Source: Atherix ibis (taxonomy: Eukaryota > Arthropoda > Insecta > Diptera > Athericidae). From it: 64,000 nt of DNA. Below the pieces are notes generated by a model that did not search any database, was not told where the DNA came from, and worked only from the letters and a program-made list of their open reading frames with translations. Made by a program: the position numbers and the translations under genes. Shown in pieces: positions 21,479 through 34,785 of this stretch (the stretch's first letter is position 1; each line of letters starts with the position of its first letter). The DNA lies in NCBI GenBank assembly GCA_958298945.1, contig OY282609.1, positions 37,731,212 through 37,795,211 of the forward strand, in the 5' to 3' direction.

Positions 21479-22330
21479 AAACACCCATCGATGTTACCTC
21501 AAAGCAGGATAATATTATATAAAAACTTTAAAAAGTCTCTCAGCCATCGCCGTTTTAAACGTCGATGGGTGAATGGTACAATTCAAAATTGGGATTGAAC
21601 AGTTCTCTTCCAAAAGCATTAGGATGGTAGGATAGACGGGAAATTAAGTTTTTATATCGGGAGATGCACAGTTCTGGAATAAATAGAACGATGGATAACC
21701 GGTTTTTGGACATAAAAGGGGGCATTGATAATTTTTCGAAGGATTCGAGATTGTAGAGTTTGTATTAGAAATGCTTAGTCGAACCTCGAAGTTCAAGTCC
21801 ATGTGTCCATATCGATTTCAGTACCGTATTGTATAGTAATAGATTTCATTTTTTATTGTCAGTTTTGACCTACTGTCTACGCGTCATAGTATTTGTTTAT
21901 ATCGTCTGTTAAGTTCACTTCTTTTGTGAAATATTAAAGGTTATATCAGGGATCCGTTCTCGACAGAGTGTGAAAGTAACATGGGCAGATTTTTGCTCTT
22001 AGGTTTCTAAGGAGTGGATGTGGTTCTGTAGGATATTGATGGCTTTGCAAGGATTATTGCGATATGTAAGGATGCTGTTTTGTCAGCATATGTAGCGGTA
22101 ACTATACTAGTGTGCCAAGGAATATCATGATTGTAAATATCATAAAGAATTGGAGCAAGTAGGCTACCCTGAGGGATGATGGAGTGAAAAACATGGCTGA
22201 TGGAGTGAAATCGGAAAATCGTAAATAAATGACAGACTTGATCTTATGGTTATGGTCAATATATTTAAGTATCTCTAAAGGACCACACCCAATTAGGCGT
22301 GATACAGCCCAAATATTTACCCCTCCCAAT
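21479..22330 (-). pseudogene. Jockey-like LINE remnant, minus strand (RT and C-terminus)
   Basis: Minus-strand reading gives PQGSLLAPILYDIYNHDIPW (PQGS at plus 22163-22177) and ATYADKTAS (plus near 22075-22094), an RT active site with YADD changed to YADK. Further downstream, near 21575, THRRLKRRWLRDFLKFL and later NIDGCF match the final blocks of the LINE at 20232-21315. Stops and frame changes are frequent. It is oriented opposite to that LINE and lies just beyond the end of the tandem array. Confidence 0.75.
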
Positions 22331-22439
22331 TTGTATATCTTCCCCCATTTTCTGTTACTTTTCTATCTTGTCTTAAATTTTTTTACGTATAATTTTTTAA
22401 ATTTATAATTTCAATTTGTTTGTTTTTCTTTCCCTTCCC

Positions 22440-25420
22440 TTGTAAAAGTTAACGCCGGTCATTCCAATTTTTTTAGGTTGTTGGTATGATATTTTTGTTA
22501 TGGTCGGTGTGACACCCCATTTCCAGCCTTTGAACCGACCCCATAATCTCCACAATACTGGCTACAAGCATGCCACAGTAATGTTAAGGTATTCTCTGAG
22601 TACGATGGTAACTGGCCGTACTCCTGTTGAACTTCATGTTCTATTATTTTCAAATTTTTGGATCCAGCACACAGGAAAAAATGTTGTATCAATTTCTTTA
22701 AGAGTAGGCGGAAAAAAAGATTTGTTTATTAGCTTTTAAATGGGACATTAGGGATGGCAAACGTTTTTATAAATTAGGTGGATGCTAGATTGGTAAACCT
22801 AGTGTAAGATGGGTTTTCGACCAGTTTAAATGAGGATAGTGTCCAATATATCTATTGGCTAGTCGAATACAGCGATGATCGCTGCGTCAACCTGTCTTTT
22901 CTATGCAACTGGTATTTTGAAGCATAAAATGAGGGAATAGAGTAACGTTCCGTTCAGTAGGGCATTTGCTATTCTGATTGCCTCACTTTTTCTAATATGA
23001 CATTTACTACCAACCAGAATCTTCACCATATTAATAATAGTATTGATTCGGTTCATAGTGTTATTAATATGCAGATTCCATCTGCCTCTACGATTATTAG
23101 TAATATCCATGGAATCTGTCGAATAGTCTGAATCTACAGCACGCTGTACACGATAACTATCTTCGGTTATAATTGTTGACCGAAGAATACGAAAGTTGTG
23201 GTTTTTCTATAGGAACTGCAACACGAATATCGATGTTTTCATTATATGAATTAAGAGGTTGAGAATCTATTGTGGAATGTCGAAGGTGCCTCCTTAATAA
23301 TTTTGAACGATACCTTGTCTCTGCCAGGTGTAGTTCTCATGAAAAAGTTAAAAAGAACTTGAACTCTGCAAGCTATGTTATCTGATTTAAGGTAAATGTG
23401 GAAGAAGACGGAATTGGCGAGAGGTTTTTATAAAGGATATGTTGTCTCAATGATATTAACACTGAAATGTTAGTGTGATAATGACATTTTGTCTCAATGA
23501 CATTAACACTGAAATTCCGCCCCGAAGGAATCATGGGAAGGAATCTGGTTTCAATGCTGGCAGAAAAATCATTACAAGCTATAAGCTTGACTTGTCTTAC
23601 TGCCTTTTTAACCTTGATAGTTTAAAGTCTCAACTCGAGAAGGTTAGGCATACTAGCGAAACGGGAGTATTTCTTCCAGGCCTAATTTGTCTCTCTTCTT
23701 AACGTAGCAATTTCGTGCCTTGAGGATAGCAACTACTTTTCTTGCTTACTGGTTAATAAACAATTCTAATGGACAAGTATCCATGATCATAGTGACAATA
23801 GACCTAAACATATCCTAGTTTGCTTGGTTCTCCATTAAGTATGAAAGTGGTTTTATGTTAGCGTTTGCAATATTTACTTCCAAAATAATGGCAGGTGATC
23901 ACTTTCGCAGGGAAGCCATGCTTCTCCGATGAAAATAAACCCCATATCCGTGTAGGAATAAAGGTTACATTAGTTCCTCTTACCGAGAAAAAGGTAAGAG
24001 TGACATTGTTTAATAAAATATGACTCGAGTTTATGGGATTGAGCCATTCCTTGAAAAAAATTTCCCATACCAACTGATTTGTTGAGAACCCCAAGAGAGA
24101 CTGTGTTGAAACCTCTGTGGATGGTGGTATTTTTAGGTAGTTGGCTAACCAGACCTTGCCATATCGTTAATGACAATGGCAGGTTATGCTCAATATATAC
24201 ATATTAGATATATTGATTAAAGGACAGATAATGGCCGATATTAGAATAGCCAGAATATAGGTCGAAATTTGAATCTGGAAGAAGGAAATTGAGGGCTGAA
24301 TGAGAAATCCCACACAACCTATTTTGTCATTGATAAGTTTGTTAAAAAACAAGCATTTATAATTTTGATGGAAGGATTTATTGTAAGAATTGGCTACAAC
24401 AAAATTATAAATGCTTGGTTTTTGACATCTGTCATTATTTCTAATATCTTTATTAGGATCTTAACTTGAGTATGGTTACTAGAGCAAGGTAGAGTCCAAA
24501 TTAGTATAACACCAAGATGTTTTTTTGCAAAGTAAACTTAGTTTGGAAGAGAAGAGTTCTGGGCTATAATTTAATGACTAACAAGGAAATTCCCTATACG
24601 CCAGCTACTTCATTTCTCTTACAAAGTTCAGTACATTACTGTAGTTTTCCGGATTCAGATCTTTAAGGATATTTATGAGTACCGCAACTTATTCACCAGA
24701 GTTACGGGAAGAAGTTGAAGATATTAGTAGTTTTATTAAGGATTTTTGAGTGTGGATTGTTAGTTTTATTAGAAGGGGAGGTGTTTTAAAATAGTTGGGG
24801 CCTGTTTTTAGATGTGGGAGATTTCGATACTGGATGGTTAGTTGGAAGAGTTGTCTTTTTAAGAGGAAAGTTCTTGCTAATGCTGTTTGAAGCGGTTGCA
24901 TTGGCATATGGATGGCTTGGACTGATTAGGTGTTGGGATTAATGGTGGTGGGATTGATTTGTGCATTAAAAATCTCAGTTGATCTTGCTATTGAGCACTT
25001 GTTGCCCGTCATGATATTGAGCATGTTTTTTTTTCTGGGTGTTAGTTTTGATTGTTACGGATTTGGAGCAAAGCAACATTTGGCACATAGCTTTGAAGCG
25101 TTACAGTGTTTCTTTGCATAGTCTAGCAACTGACATTTTTGGCATCTCATCGGATTAGGATAGTTATATTTTACGTCGACATTATGAATCAATATATCTA
25201 TTTTCGAAGGGAGCTTATAGGCACCGAATGTGAGGATGACGATACCTGTGAAATATCGGATACCATCATGGATAGAAAGTAATTTGCTTTCTTCTACTAC
25301 ATTAAAATCGGCTAAGTTGCTGATAATTTCCTCTTCGGAAATATTAGCAAGTCTGCTACAAATAAAGCTTCAAAAAAACTATCATATTCATAACCTACAA
25401 GTATATATACTACGTTACCT
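22440..25420 (-). pseudogene. Decayed LINE, minus strand: gag-like ORF1 to RT C-terminus
   Basis: On the minus strand, near 25230-25060, one frame reads FGAYKLPSKIDILIHNV, then NYPNPMRCQKCQLLDYAKKH and CNASKLCAKC. This is a Cys/His zinc-knuckle block of the kind found in ORF1 (gag-like) of several insect LINE clades. A Pro/Thr/Lys-rich stretch follows (24907-24689). Then come degenerate sequence in the place of the endonuclease, and KSEAIRIANALLNGTLLYSL (about 22960) from the C-terminal part of an RT. About 22670 shows a Trp-containing block that could start an RNase H region. This gene order fits one roughly 3 kb element. The RT C-terminus is unlike that of the neighbouring Jockey copies, so a different clade (I/LOA-like) is likely. 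All parts are frame-broken. The middle assignment is inference. Confidence 0.6.
24344..24423. repeat. 24 bp inverted repeat, 32 bp loop
   Basis: 24344-24367 pairs with 24400-24423 with one mismatch; the perfect core is CAAGCATTTATAATTTTG. It lies inside the decayed minus-strand LINE and probably arose after it inserted. Confidence 0.75.
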
Positions 25421-25589
25421 ATTTTTCCTGCTTTGGACATTTTCAATAATCAAAATAATTTCAAAGCAAACAAAACCAGTAATTTCCCATACTCGTGTAG
25501 ACTTATCAGTTTGCTACCAATCCTTAAAATTTTTTTTGAAAACTCCACTTAAAACGCCCTCACTCTATCTTTGAAGATACCAGAATTAT

Positions 25590-26402
25590 CACCGATGATA
25601 AATTTCGTTTCCATTCAGAATACTCCACAATCACGTGATTGATTACATTGCATCCTACCTTGAGCGAAAAGAGTACTATCCATAAGTATTCCTAGATATA
25701 TGGCAAGCCTTTGATCGAATGTAACATCCTGGACTGCTCTGGAAATGTAAAAGCTTTCTTTCTTCCACATATCGTGTTATTTTTAAATAATTTCTCTTCC
25801 AACACTATTCTCAACTTACAATTAATGCTGATTGTTCTGAAATATACCCTATCACAGCTGGTGTGATTCCTTGGTCGGAGTCGCTATTCTTGTATCCCCA
25901 ATATTCAAATAGCCTCAAAATACTTACTATCCTATATCAACAATCTCCAAAACGGGTTTAAGAGGTGGAAAGCAAAAGTAAATAAGCAAAAGAGTGTTAA
26001 TGTTACTATCACAATAATGGCAACATCATTTTACCAAAAAGTACGCTTCCTGGGACTTAAGGTAGACAAACGATTAACTTGGAATTCTAATAGGAAAATA
26101 AAAAGACCTAAACTTAGCAGGCATTATCGACTACTACTTAGACTAAAGGACAGCCGATCGAAACTGACCTTAAAAAACAAACTTTTACTTTAAAACACAA
26201 TTTTAAAAGCGCTCTGGACATACGGAATTGAATTTTGGGGTTCAACTAAGCATTCCAATTTGTCTCTAAATCAATCCCTTCAATACAAAATCCTCCGAAA
26301 AATCGTTGATGCTCCATTCTATTTTCGTAAGAAAGTTATCCATCATAACCTAAATTATCCCTTTGTTCATAACTCCTCCCTCTCTGTTATTGAAGTGGCA
26401 TA
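25590..26402 (+). pseudogene. Jockey-like LINE remnant, plus strand
   Basis: The order of blocks is that of the LINE at 20232: a Trp-x-Ala-Phe-Asp-like palm block near 25700, a GVIPW block in place of GVPQG near 25860, FKRWKAKVNKQ near 25960, VRFLGLKVDKRLTWNS near 26050, KLTLKNKLLL near 26170, ALWTYGIEFWGSTKHSN near 26215, ILRKIVDAPFYFRKKVIHHN near 26290. YADD is lost through a deletion. Several frameshifts and stops. It ends near 26400 without a clear A-tail. Confidence 0.75.
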
Positions 26403-27555
26403 AAAAATCAATGTTTATGTAGTCGTAGATTTAAAAAATAAATTGGCGAACATAATATCAGCAATTTGAATGGCCCCAACAATCTGGAAATTTCTATGTC
26501 GTTCAACATTTTGATTCTGTCTTAAAGAAAAATATAATATACTCGTACACTCATAATAAAATCTAAAAATAAAGGCCAAATCGTTTTACAGAAAAAACTA
26601 GAATGGAATTCTAGTGTCCTCTAAAATAAAAACGCAACGACCAAAATAATTGAAATAAAAAATAAACATTTATAATATTAAAATTGATATCATGAGATGT
26701 TCTACTAACAACCACAATAAATTGTGCTTGAATTAAAACAGCACATATGTGTATGTGTTATATATTTAAGAATTGAGAAATTGATTTTTTTTTAAATATA
26801 TTGTAAAATGGACTGGTTTTGGATGGAAAAATATTTCTGCATGCCTATTTTTTTATTACAATATTTAAACTCCCTTACCGGTACTAAAATTAAATATCCT
26901 AGAATGCAATTATAATTTTACTTAATAGAATTCATTGATGTATTTTTTTAAATTTTATATCCTTCTCTTGAAAAAGTTAGATTTTCTAAAAGCAATTTAA
27001 TAGAAACTTTTGAAGCATTTTATATTCGCTCCACATTTTGAATATACTCGTATGGTAAACTTCTGAAAAGTTTGGTTTGACCAAAAAAACTATTTTCAAT
27101 AAATAAATAATTTAAAATTAAAATATCATATACATAAATACTTCTATAATTTGAAAATTTAAAATATTTTCTATATTCTGAAATTTTAATGTTATAATCT
27201 TTAAAAGAAGCAGTCCTAAACATAATAATTCATTTAAAGTATTGTAGTTAAAAGGGTTCTGTCATTTTATGATATATTTATATTCACTTCAAATGTTAAT
27301 CCTTTATTTTCTGTGAATAAAAAACAGATAACAAAGTTATGTAAGTAATCAAAACTGTCCAAATGTTATTTGGTTTTTATTTGATTTTCTTTGTTGTTAA
27401 AGTGCCACAATAGCTGTTTTGTCCTCCACTTGATAGAAAAAACGTCAAAAGTCAACAACTCTTTAATAAATAACCTCCCCATATAGAGCCATTTTATTAT
27501 TAGTTTTAACATTCTATATAGTCAGCCATTAGAATTACTCAAGGCAACCGTAACG
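26403..27555. other. A+T-rich stretch, nothing recognised
   Basis: No coding or repeat signal was supported. Confidence 0.5.
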
Positions 27556-27559
27556 ATAT

Positions 27560-27800
27560 CATAATGGTCCCAGTACCTCGTATTCTTTGGTCTATACCAT
27601 AAACTCAAACTTCTGTCTGGTTAAAACTCTCTTGTGGTTCGCATTGTCGAGTGATCCCAATAACAAAATACTTTGGATTGTATTTCCAGAGAAAAACGCT
27701 ACCAGATAAAAAAGAGGAAAATGCGGATGAAATGTATAAAAAGTTTTTCCAACTCATCAAAAAATTTCACGAGTGGTGCAGATAAAATGATTTGAATTTG
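27560..27800 (+). pseudogene. Small LINE RT fragment (KYLG-like block)
   Basis: One frame reads PITKYFGLYFQRKTLPDKKE and then a MYKKFFQL segment. It has the spacing of the V-K-Y-L-G-x-x-L-D-x-x-L-T-W block and the following helix of LINE reverse transcriptases. FHEWCR, a stop and NDLNL follow. Nothing upstream or downstream could be joined to it. Confidence 0.42.
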
Positions 27801-28394
27801 TCAAAATACTGCTTTTATTTGAATTTGAATATTTTGCGATTTGCTTCTGAAGAACTTCCACATTGTATTTTTCCTCTATTGTCATAACTGTTATTATGCA
27901 GAAGTCTATATAAATAAAAAACCTCTCATTACTATAAGTTGAAGAATTGTGGTGATATATCATAATATTATGTTTACATTTTTGTCGAATTTTAAAAGCA
28001 GACGACCCCTAAACTCAAAAGTAGGAATAGAAAAGTACGCATATTTATAGGGTTTCTACTGAAATAAGATGTAAAAAAATAAAATAGCATATATAGTTGA
28101 CTATTTTTTAAATAGATTTAGAAAATTTAGTCCTTTGCGAAAACTTTTACCGTAACTATGAATATTCTATCAATATTGATGAAAAAGAATGTTGTGGATC
28201 CGAAGGACATTAAAACTAATTTTTTTGTATTCTAAATCACTTGACAATTTTGCTGTTCTGAGTCATGTCTATTTTATAGTTTTTTAAAAAAAAATAAAAA
28301 TCTGATTAACTTCTATTTACTATTAAATTATTGTATAAAATTGAGTTTTAATTATAGTTTATTCTAATTTCATGAACTAGATATATTATACTAG

Positions 28395-28485
28395 CCGGGA
28401 TGCTAGAATCGTCGATGGGTGTTAAAAGGGAATGAAATGTAGGACAAGTCGTTCACAAGAGGACTAGTATGATTGAAGAGACATG
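28395..28485 (-). pseudogene. Jockey-like LINE scrap (ORF2 C-terminus)
   Basis: On the minus strand a frame reads NHTSPLVNDLSYISFPFNTH and then RRF. It matches NHNNPLVQELSSISFSRNTH and RRL near the end of the LINE at 20232-21315. It accounts for the CGTCGATGGGTG word shared with 13.9 and 21.6 kb. Confidence 0.65.
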
Positions 28486-28596
28486 AGTTAATACCGAGTT
28501 ACGATCATGTCCCCCGAACATTTGTGACAGATAAGTCACTATTAAGTTAAAGGAATACGAATATTGCTTTCTATAGTTTTAGTGTAGCCGAGTGTG

Positions 28597-28651
28597 TGGT
28601 GCAATGGTCAAGGTGACCGACTCACACTCGGTAGGTGGCGGGTTCGATTCC
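28597..28651 (+). promoter_or_regulatory. Internal Pol III promoter of SINE copy 2
   Basis: Box A TGGTGCAATGG and box B GGTTCGATTCC have the same separation as in copy 1. Both match the general tRNA consensus. Confidence 0.78.
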
Positions 28652-28818
28652 CGCTGCCGCCATCTCGGCATTGGTGCCGGGGTGAAAGGCCTGACTACAA
28701 GCCTTATAATATGTAGTCCGTATGGTCCCCCAACGTCACTGGAGGTTGCTTCGCTGGTCTGATAAGCCGCAAGCTATAAAAACCACCTTATCAAGAAACA
28801 GCACAAGAAGAATCAACC

Positions 28819-28990
28819 GGACCGTACCTCAGACAAGAACTCATTTGGCTTTCATCGTACTCAGGGCAAAAACCGTACCTCAGGCAAAAAACCCAAGACC
28901 GTACCGCAGGCAAAAACCCAAAGGCAGAAGCAGATGAAAGAGAGTTCACGGAAGCATCCGGACCGTACCTCAAGACCGTACCTCAGGCAG
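28819..28990 (+). repeat. Internal GACCGTACCTCAG repeats of SINE copy 2
   Basis: GACCGTACCTCAG or close variants (ACCGTACCTCAGGCAAAA, GACCGTACCGCAGGCAAAA, GACCGTACCTCAAGACC) recur five to six times at irregular 14-60 base spacing. Between them lie AAAACCCAAG/AGGCAGAAGCAGA pieces. Copy 1 does not have them. Confidence 0.75.
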
Positions 28991-29178
28991 GAACCCAGGG
29001 CAGAGGCAGACGGAGGAGAGTTAACGGAGTTTTCTGGTGCCGCTATGTGCTCCATAGGAGCGACTGTGTTCTCATGACTAAACATTTAACGCATGTATGT
29101 GTTAAAAAAAAAAATTGTACAAAAAATGTAGAAAAATGAAAACCTGTCAAATAAATAATAAAAATAGTTTTAGTGTAG

Positions 29179-31100
29179 ATTTAATCTTAGTCGACTGACT
29201 AGTTTAAAATAAATTTACTTCTAGAATAATTCAAACATTTAAAATGTCATTATATTGCGTTTAATAAATTATGTAGATAAGATATATAATTAAATTGTTG
29301 TATACGGCTATACATATGAGACTTTATGGTGACAATATCGTATGTTTAGTTGTATTTTATCTTATGTGTGGATTCTATGATTGTCAAAGTATAGTCTTTG
29401 GAGCTGATCTTTCATGTCTATTAGAACGGGTTTGTAATTAAAAATAAAGAATAGCGTAGTTTTCATTGCAAAATATAAATTACATGTGCATAGTTACGTT
29501 CCATTATCTAAATTATCCGCTTGGAAAACCAAATTTAGATGGTTTATGATCGTTGTAAAGGATTAGGCGATAGTTCGTTCTTTCTAAGAGAATGTGGTGA
29601 AATCAACCGGTCGATGACTATTCCAGATAGTGTAATATTCGGAGTAAAAATCTAATTATTGTTTGACAGTTATATTATAATCTTCGAGTAGCCTATCTCA
29701 ACTCCAAAAGAATACTAAAAAATTATGTGAGTATTAGCATAACGAATCATTTTAATTATTGAAAATTCACACATAGTATGTTTTACGAAAGATTGGTTGC
29801 GATTAAGTTGTACCCAGAAGCTTTATTCTTGCTAGTCCACTCAATGATGAATTAAGTTAGGGGAAAGCTCATTGTTAATGAAACATTTTCTGTTTTGATT
29901 TCATTAGAATGTGTTCTGTCTAGCATATCTTTGCGTGAAGTGAATGTTTTTTAAAGTTCTAAGCACTTTTTAGTTTCTGTTTTATCTATTTTGGCTCAAA
30001 GTGTTAGGGCTTCTGCGATATATTTTACATTTTTGTGATTTTGTTCCTTTTAGTATTTTCAGTTTTCTTTGTCGTCTAAAATTTTTATGTGTTACCACAT
30101 AGTTAAACGCTTTTCTATAATTAATTGCCTTATTGTCAGTGGATGATTTGATTCATTTGTTGTGGTTTCACTTTAGAGCTTTCAACAAGTTTTGTTCGCA
30201 AGCTTAATCATAAAACATTGTGTTGGTCTGTATATTATTTGTTAATGTGGTAATTGACTGGTGTATTAATCAGTCCCGGGAATAGTTTAAGCAATATGTT
30301 TAGAAGCAAGGACTCGAAGAACATCACTCTAGAAGGAGTTTGGAAATAATCCACTTGGGATGGGAAGTCGGCCATTATGTGCGAATTGAATGTGAAATAA
30401 CTAAGCTAAGAGAGGAGTAGTGTACCTTGAGAAAAAAGTACCCTTAATGATTGGTGATAGGTAAACTCCATTATTATTGCGTATAATGAGTCATCACCAG
30501 TAAAGAAGAAATTTCACAGAGCTTGAGAAAAATATATGAGTTAATAGGAGTTTATGGGTTTATTCAGGGCAGAATCTGAAGGCGATCCTAAAAGGCAAAA
30601 AAAGCATAGTTAATTGATACAGCAGTAGATTGGGAAAACAATTTCGCAGGAGGAATGACTAGTGGCGTCAATGACAGTCGGAATTGTTGGTTAACAATGT
30701 TGTGCAGTGACAAATATTAAAGTTCAATATAGAAAGCGTTTCTGTGATGCACTACAATCTATACCTCGATCATGACACAAAAGATAGTTGTTTTATTTTA
30801 GAACACAGTCGATTAGCATTTCAGAGGAGGATTTTGCAGTAAATCTAGATTAAGGACAATATTTATGGTTCAGCAGATGGTGATAGAAATGGTAATCGTG
30901 TTATATATTTGGTGAGAACTGTGTTGAAAGTATATATTGTGTTTGATGAAGAGGAGGTACAACTTAAGCTTTCTATGCTATGCTTCAGCCACGAGGCCTA
31001 GGAATGGTTGAATTACAGATATTGGTTGTTGCTGGTGTTGGTACTAGGGAAACGTTTTCATCAACTACTTAGCTGTACACAACTAGCTTTACAGGTATAG
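29179..31100. other. Unassigned stretch, G-richer than surroundings
   Basis: Between about 29.5 and 31.0 kb the plus strand is noticeably G/T-rich with many GGA and GTTG words, unlike the flanking A/T desert. This resembles the minus-strand LINE remnants at 14 and 22-25 kb. No protein motif could be read with confidence. It may be the 5' region of a decayed minus-strand retrotransposon. Confidence 0.35.
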
Positions 31101-34100
31101 TTTTTCTGCTTAATAATATATTATTATATATTTCCTTATATGTGATTCCATATATATTTACGTAATTTCCGCTAATGAAAAGTACTATTTATATTTATGC
31201 TATTGCTCTAAATTTCTCGTCGACTAAAGCCCCTTCACTTATATTTTTGTATAAACAAGACTGTCAACAAAAAAACATACTTTTGTTATTGTCAACCCGC
31301 TTTAATGAACCTCGTTTCTATTTATTATTTGAAATTCTTGGTACCATAGCATTTCATTTTGTGAAATTATTATTGGTGCAATTATTATATACATAAGTTA
31401 TTATATTTATTTTTAAGAAAATAAACTGGTTTTAATTTTATACTCGTACACGTATATTAAGATGCGGTTCAAATTATATAAAATAAATATACATCCAAGT
31501 CTGTTTTTAAATGGTAGATACGTTTCAGATAAAACCCTATAAAAACTGTGTAAAATGACCGTATACGTTTAAATAAAAATATGGGATTGGTAACATTAAC
31601 ACAATTAAAACTTTAAATTTACGATTTATTTGAAACAATTATTTTGGAATTGGTGAAAAAAAGTACATAATCATCATTCTGTTTTTTGGAACATATTTCA
31701 AAACCGTGGAAAAACCGAATTTTGTGATGTAGTTATATGTATACGACTATATATATATACATAATTGTGTTGCCGTGTTATGTAAATACGCAATTAAGAG
31801 GAACGTTATTCTTTATTTGTATATTTTTGAACTACTAACACAACATTTATTTAATTCTAGACTCTATTGTAAACAAATTTTTATTTTATTTTAAGAACCA
31901 CTTTTTATTAATTTTATCGACTTATTATTTTAACATAATATTTTAACAATTTGTTATATTACCAACTTATTTCATTTTAAAAACCACTTATTATTTATCA
32001 ATCGCCATTTTACTGCATAATTCAACTATATCTATTTTTTTTGTATTTTTATAAAATCAACTACTACAATATAAAAATTTTAATTTATTAAATCAACTAA
32101 CTATTTTAACAAACTTATTATCTAATGCAGACTATTACATTCACATCTCAGGAAACTCAATTTTAAAAAAAAAGTAATTCTACTTATTCATTTTTGTTTG
32201 TTTTTTGAGTACAGTGTATACATGTGCTACAGTGTATACTACCTCTAGTATATACTATAGGCATCGATTCACTACAGGTAACTCACTATTAGCTCAGGCT
32301 GTATATTATAGTTAATTAATAATAAATTTCCAGCAATGTTTCCAATACTATTGCATTTAACAATTTAATATAACGCACACTTAGCTATTAACAATATAAC
32401 AAAATAAATAAACTAGTAAAGAAATATTGTCTCTATACATTAGCCAATGATAAATCAATCAAATTATTAAATCATCATACTAAAATTTTGGTTATGTACG
32501 TTGAGTCATACTCTCCAAACTAAATTTCCTTTAATTATGGAAAACAAATAATAACTGACGTTCAAACTCCCAACTGCACAAGAGGCAGAAATATCAATAC
32601 CTGACTCCTACTTATTTTCATCAACTTTTCAAAAATATCATCTATTGAACACTAGCAAAATAAAGTACTTTATAGATACTGGATTATTGCATAATATTAT
32701 CTCTTATTAAGCATTTCAGTCCCTAGAGAGACTATACTTTTATTTTCAAAGGAAGGAGTTTAAGCTAATACATATTAAGCACTTGACGTACAATTTTCAC
32801 AATAGTTATACAATATCTCTATTACAAACGTACAAATGTCTATCTTCAGATAAAAATTTTTGGACTTCAACTGTTAGAAAAAATGACTTTAGAAGACATA
32901 CTTTAGCAATTAGTTTTCAGTTGTTGTCCCTATAGAGTTCGTAAAAAGATTAACTAATAAATTGTAGGGTTTTATAAATAGACTCTCCGCCAACTAAAGA
33001 CATATGTTTCAAAATAGTATGTAGCAACTTACCCTGTTTTGTAAAGATTTTTATTATGGCATTGCGATAAAATTTTTCTTGATATTTTATCGAATTCTTT
33101 TACTTAATTAGCACGAATTAAAAGACTAATTTCATATTAAACTAAAATTTATTATTTCCATGTAGCCCCGTAAAAAGATATGCACTTGAATTGTTTTAGA
33201 ATTGTTTTGCAGAAGTAGCTTATATTTTGAAAATGGCTATATGAATATTATTAGTGCACAAATATACCCCTTTGACTTTGATTGAATTTTTTGTACTTAT
33301 TTTATTTTCAGCAGACCCACTTTAAAAAATAAAACTAAAATTTACATGTATGAATATCTCTTATTAGACCGTCTGTAATTGTTTCAATGAAATTTGAACT
33401 TTTCTACAAATGTTATAACCATTTTTATGATAAAAATTTATGTTTTTCTGACAGATCGAACGTAATATCTTAAAACAAATTTTGGATCATTTTAAGATAG
33501 TGTAAATAATGATAAATAATTTTTATGCAAGAATTCATATGCCATTCTCATATTTTGATTATTTATAAATCTTATACTAATTAAGAGACTAAATCACAGA
33601 CTAAAATACGTTTAAGAATTGGATATTATATTCAACAATCACAAATACTACCACCACAAGAAAATTGCTAATATTTAAATTTCGTACATGAAAATTCTAT
33701 AAAAAAATAATTATTTATTTTTTTGTTATTGTGTAGACTGTTTTATACTCCAAGTATAAAAAAAACCTCATTTGTTAAATGTTTTTGGTAAAGACAATTC
33801 TTTGCTAATCTAGACAAAGTCGTGAATACACAAATTTTACAGAGTTTATAAAAAAGATCAATACAAATTCTACAAAGTTTATGAGTTGTATAAAAGATGC
33901 ATTCTATTTATAATTAAAAATCATTACTCCATGCTCGATTCTATCATACCACAGAATTTTAAAATTATAAAAGGAAATATTTTGATTATTGCGACCGGTA
34001 GCCATAAAATTTAAATTTATCTGAAAATTATTATTATTTTTATTATAGTTTATAATGCAGACAAACTGATGTTAACCAGAAATTATATCAAATACTTTAA

Positions 34101-34761
34101 AAAGATTATGAATATAAAAACGGAACATATGGTATAAGTTCATATCAGTTTATCCAGATAATTTTTTATATCGGTCTAAAAACGAGTTTTTTAAATGCCC
34201 ATATTTACGTGTATTACTCGTAACTATATATTATCAATATTAAAAATTATTAAAATACGAGTATTAGATGACGAAATAGAATTGGTAATAAAACGAAACA
34301 GCTATAGTGAAATTATGTAGAATGAATTATATAAAAAATACCAGAAGCTATATCCATATGAATGCAAAATTTCTGTAAAAGTGTCAGGTAGGTTTTTATT
34401 TGAACAAGCAGACTCCAAAAGGATTCGTGTAGATCAACAACGAAAAGTGTTTTAACATAGAAGACATGGATTTCGATTTCGTTTTGCATTTAAAGTAAGT
34501 GGTTGGCCGGACATTAGTGTCATCAAGAAATTCAGTGACTTTCTGTTTACTCACAGATAGAACAATTTGCAAATCAAATTTATCCTTTTTGTCATTCATA
34601 TATTCAACGCTTTACTTTCTAAACACATATATACATATGCTTCCTAACCTTCCGGCAAATACTCTCTTATACTCGTAAGTAACTGCTCTATGCATGTTCA
34701 GACGATACTGAATCTACATACATTCCCATTCAATATTCGGATCTAGAAGATGGATTTTTCA

Positions 34762-34785
34762 TTTTATTTATTTATTTATTTATTC
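34762..34785. repeat. (TTTA)n microsatellite
   Basis: About five consecutive ATTT units, followed by ATTCATTCC. Confidence 0.8.

Larger units (their letters stand above)
28573..29178 (+). mobile_element. Long tRNA-headed SINE, copy 2
   Basis: The element occupies 28588-29163 between perfect 15 bp target-site duplications ATAGTTTTAGTGTAG (28573-28587 and 29164-29178). Box A is TGGTGCAATGG (28597-28607) and box B is GGTTCGATTCC (28641-28651), the consensus form. The first 220 bases match copy 1 at 3230, and so do the last 130 (GCCGCTATGTGCTCCATAGG onward, A-rich tail AAATAAATAATAAAA). The centre differs. Most of the LINE-like coding stretch of copy 1 is missing and is replaced by repeated GACCGTACCTCAGGCA-type units (28819-28990). 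The intact long duplication suggests that this copy is younger than copy 1. Confidence 0.85.

Noticed and set aside
13876..21590. Shared word CACCCATCGA/TCGATGGGTG at 13.9, 21.5 and 28.4 kb, first taken for terminal repeats of a new element
   Set aside because: In most positions it encodes the THRR or NIDGC blocks at the end of Jockey-like ORF2 copies, so it is explained by the LINE remnants.
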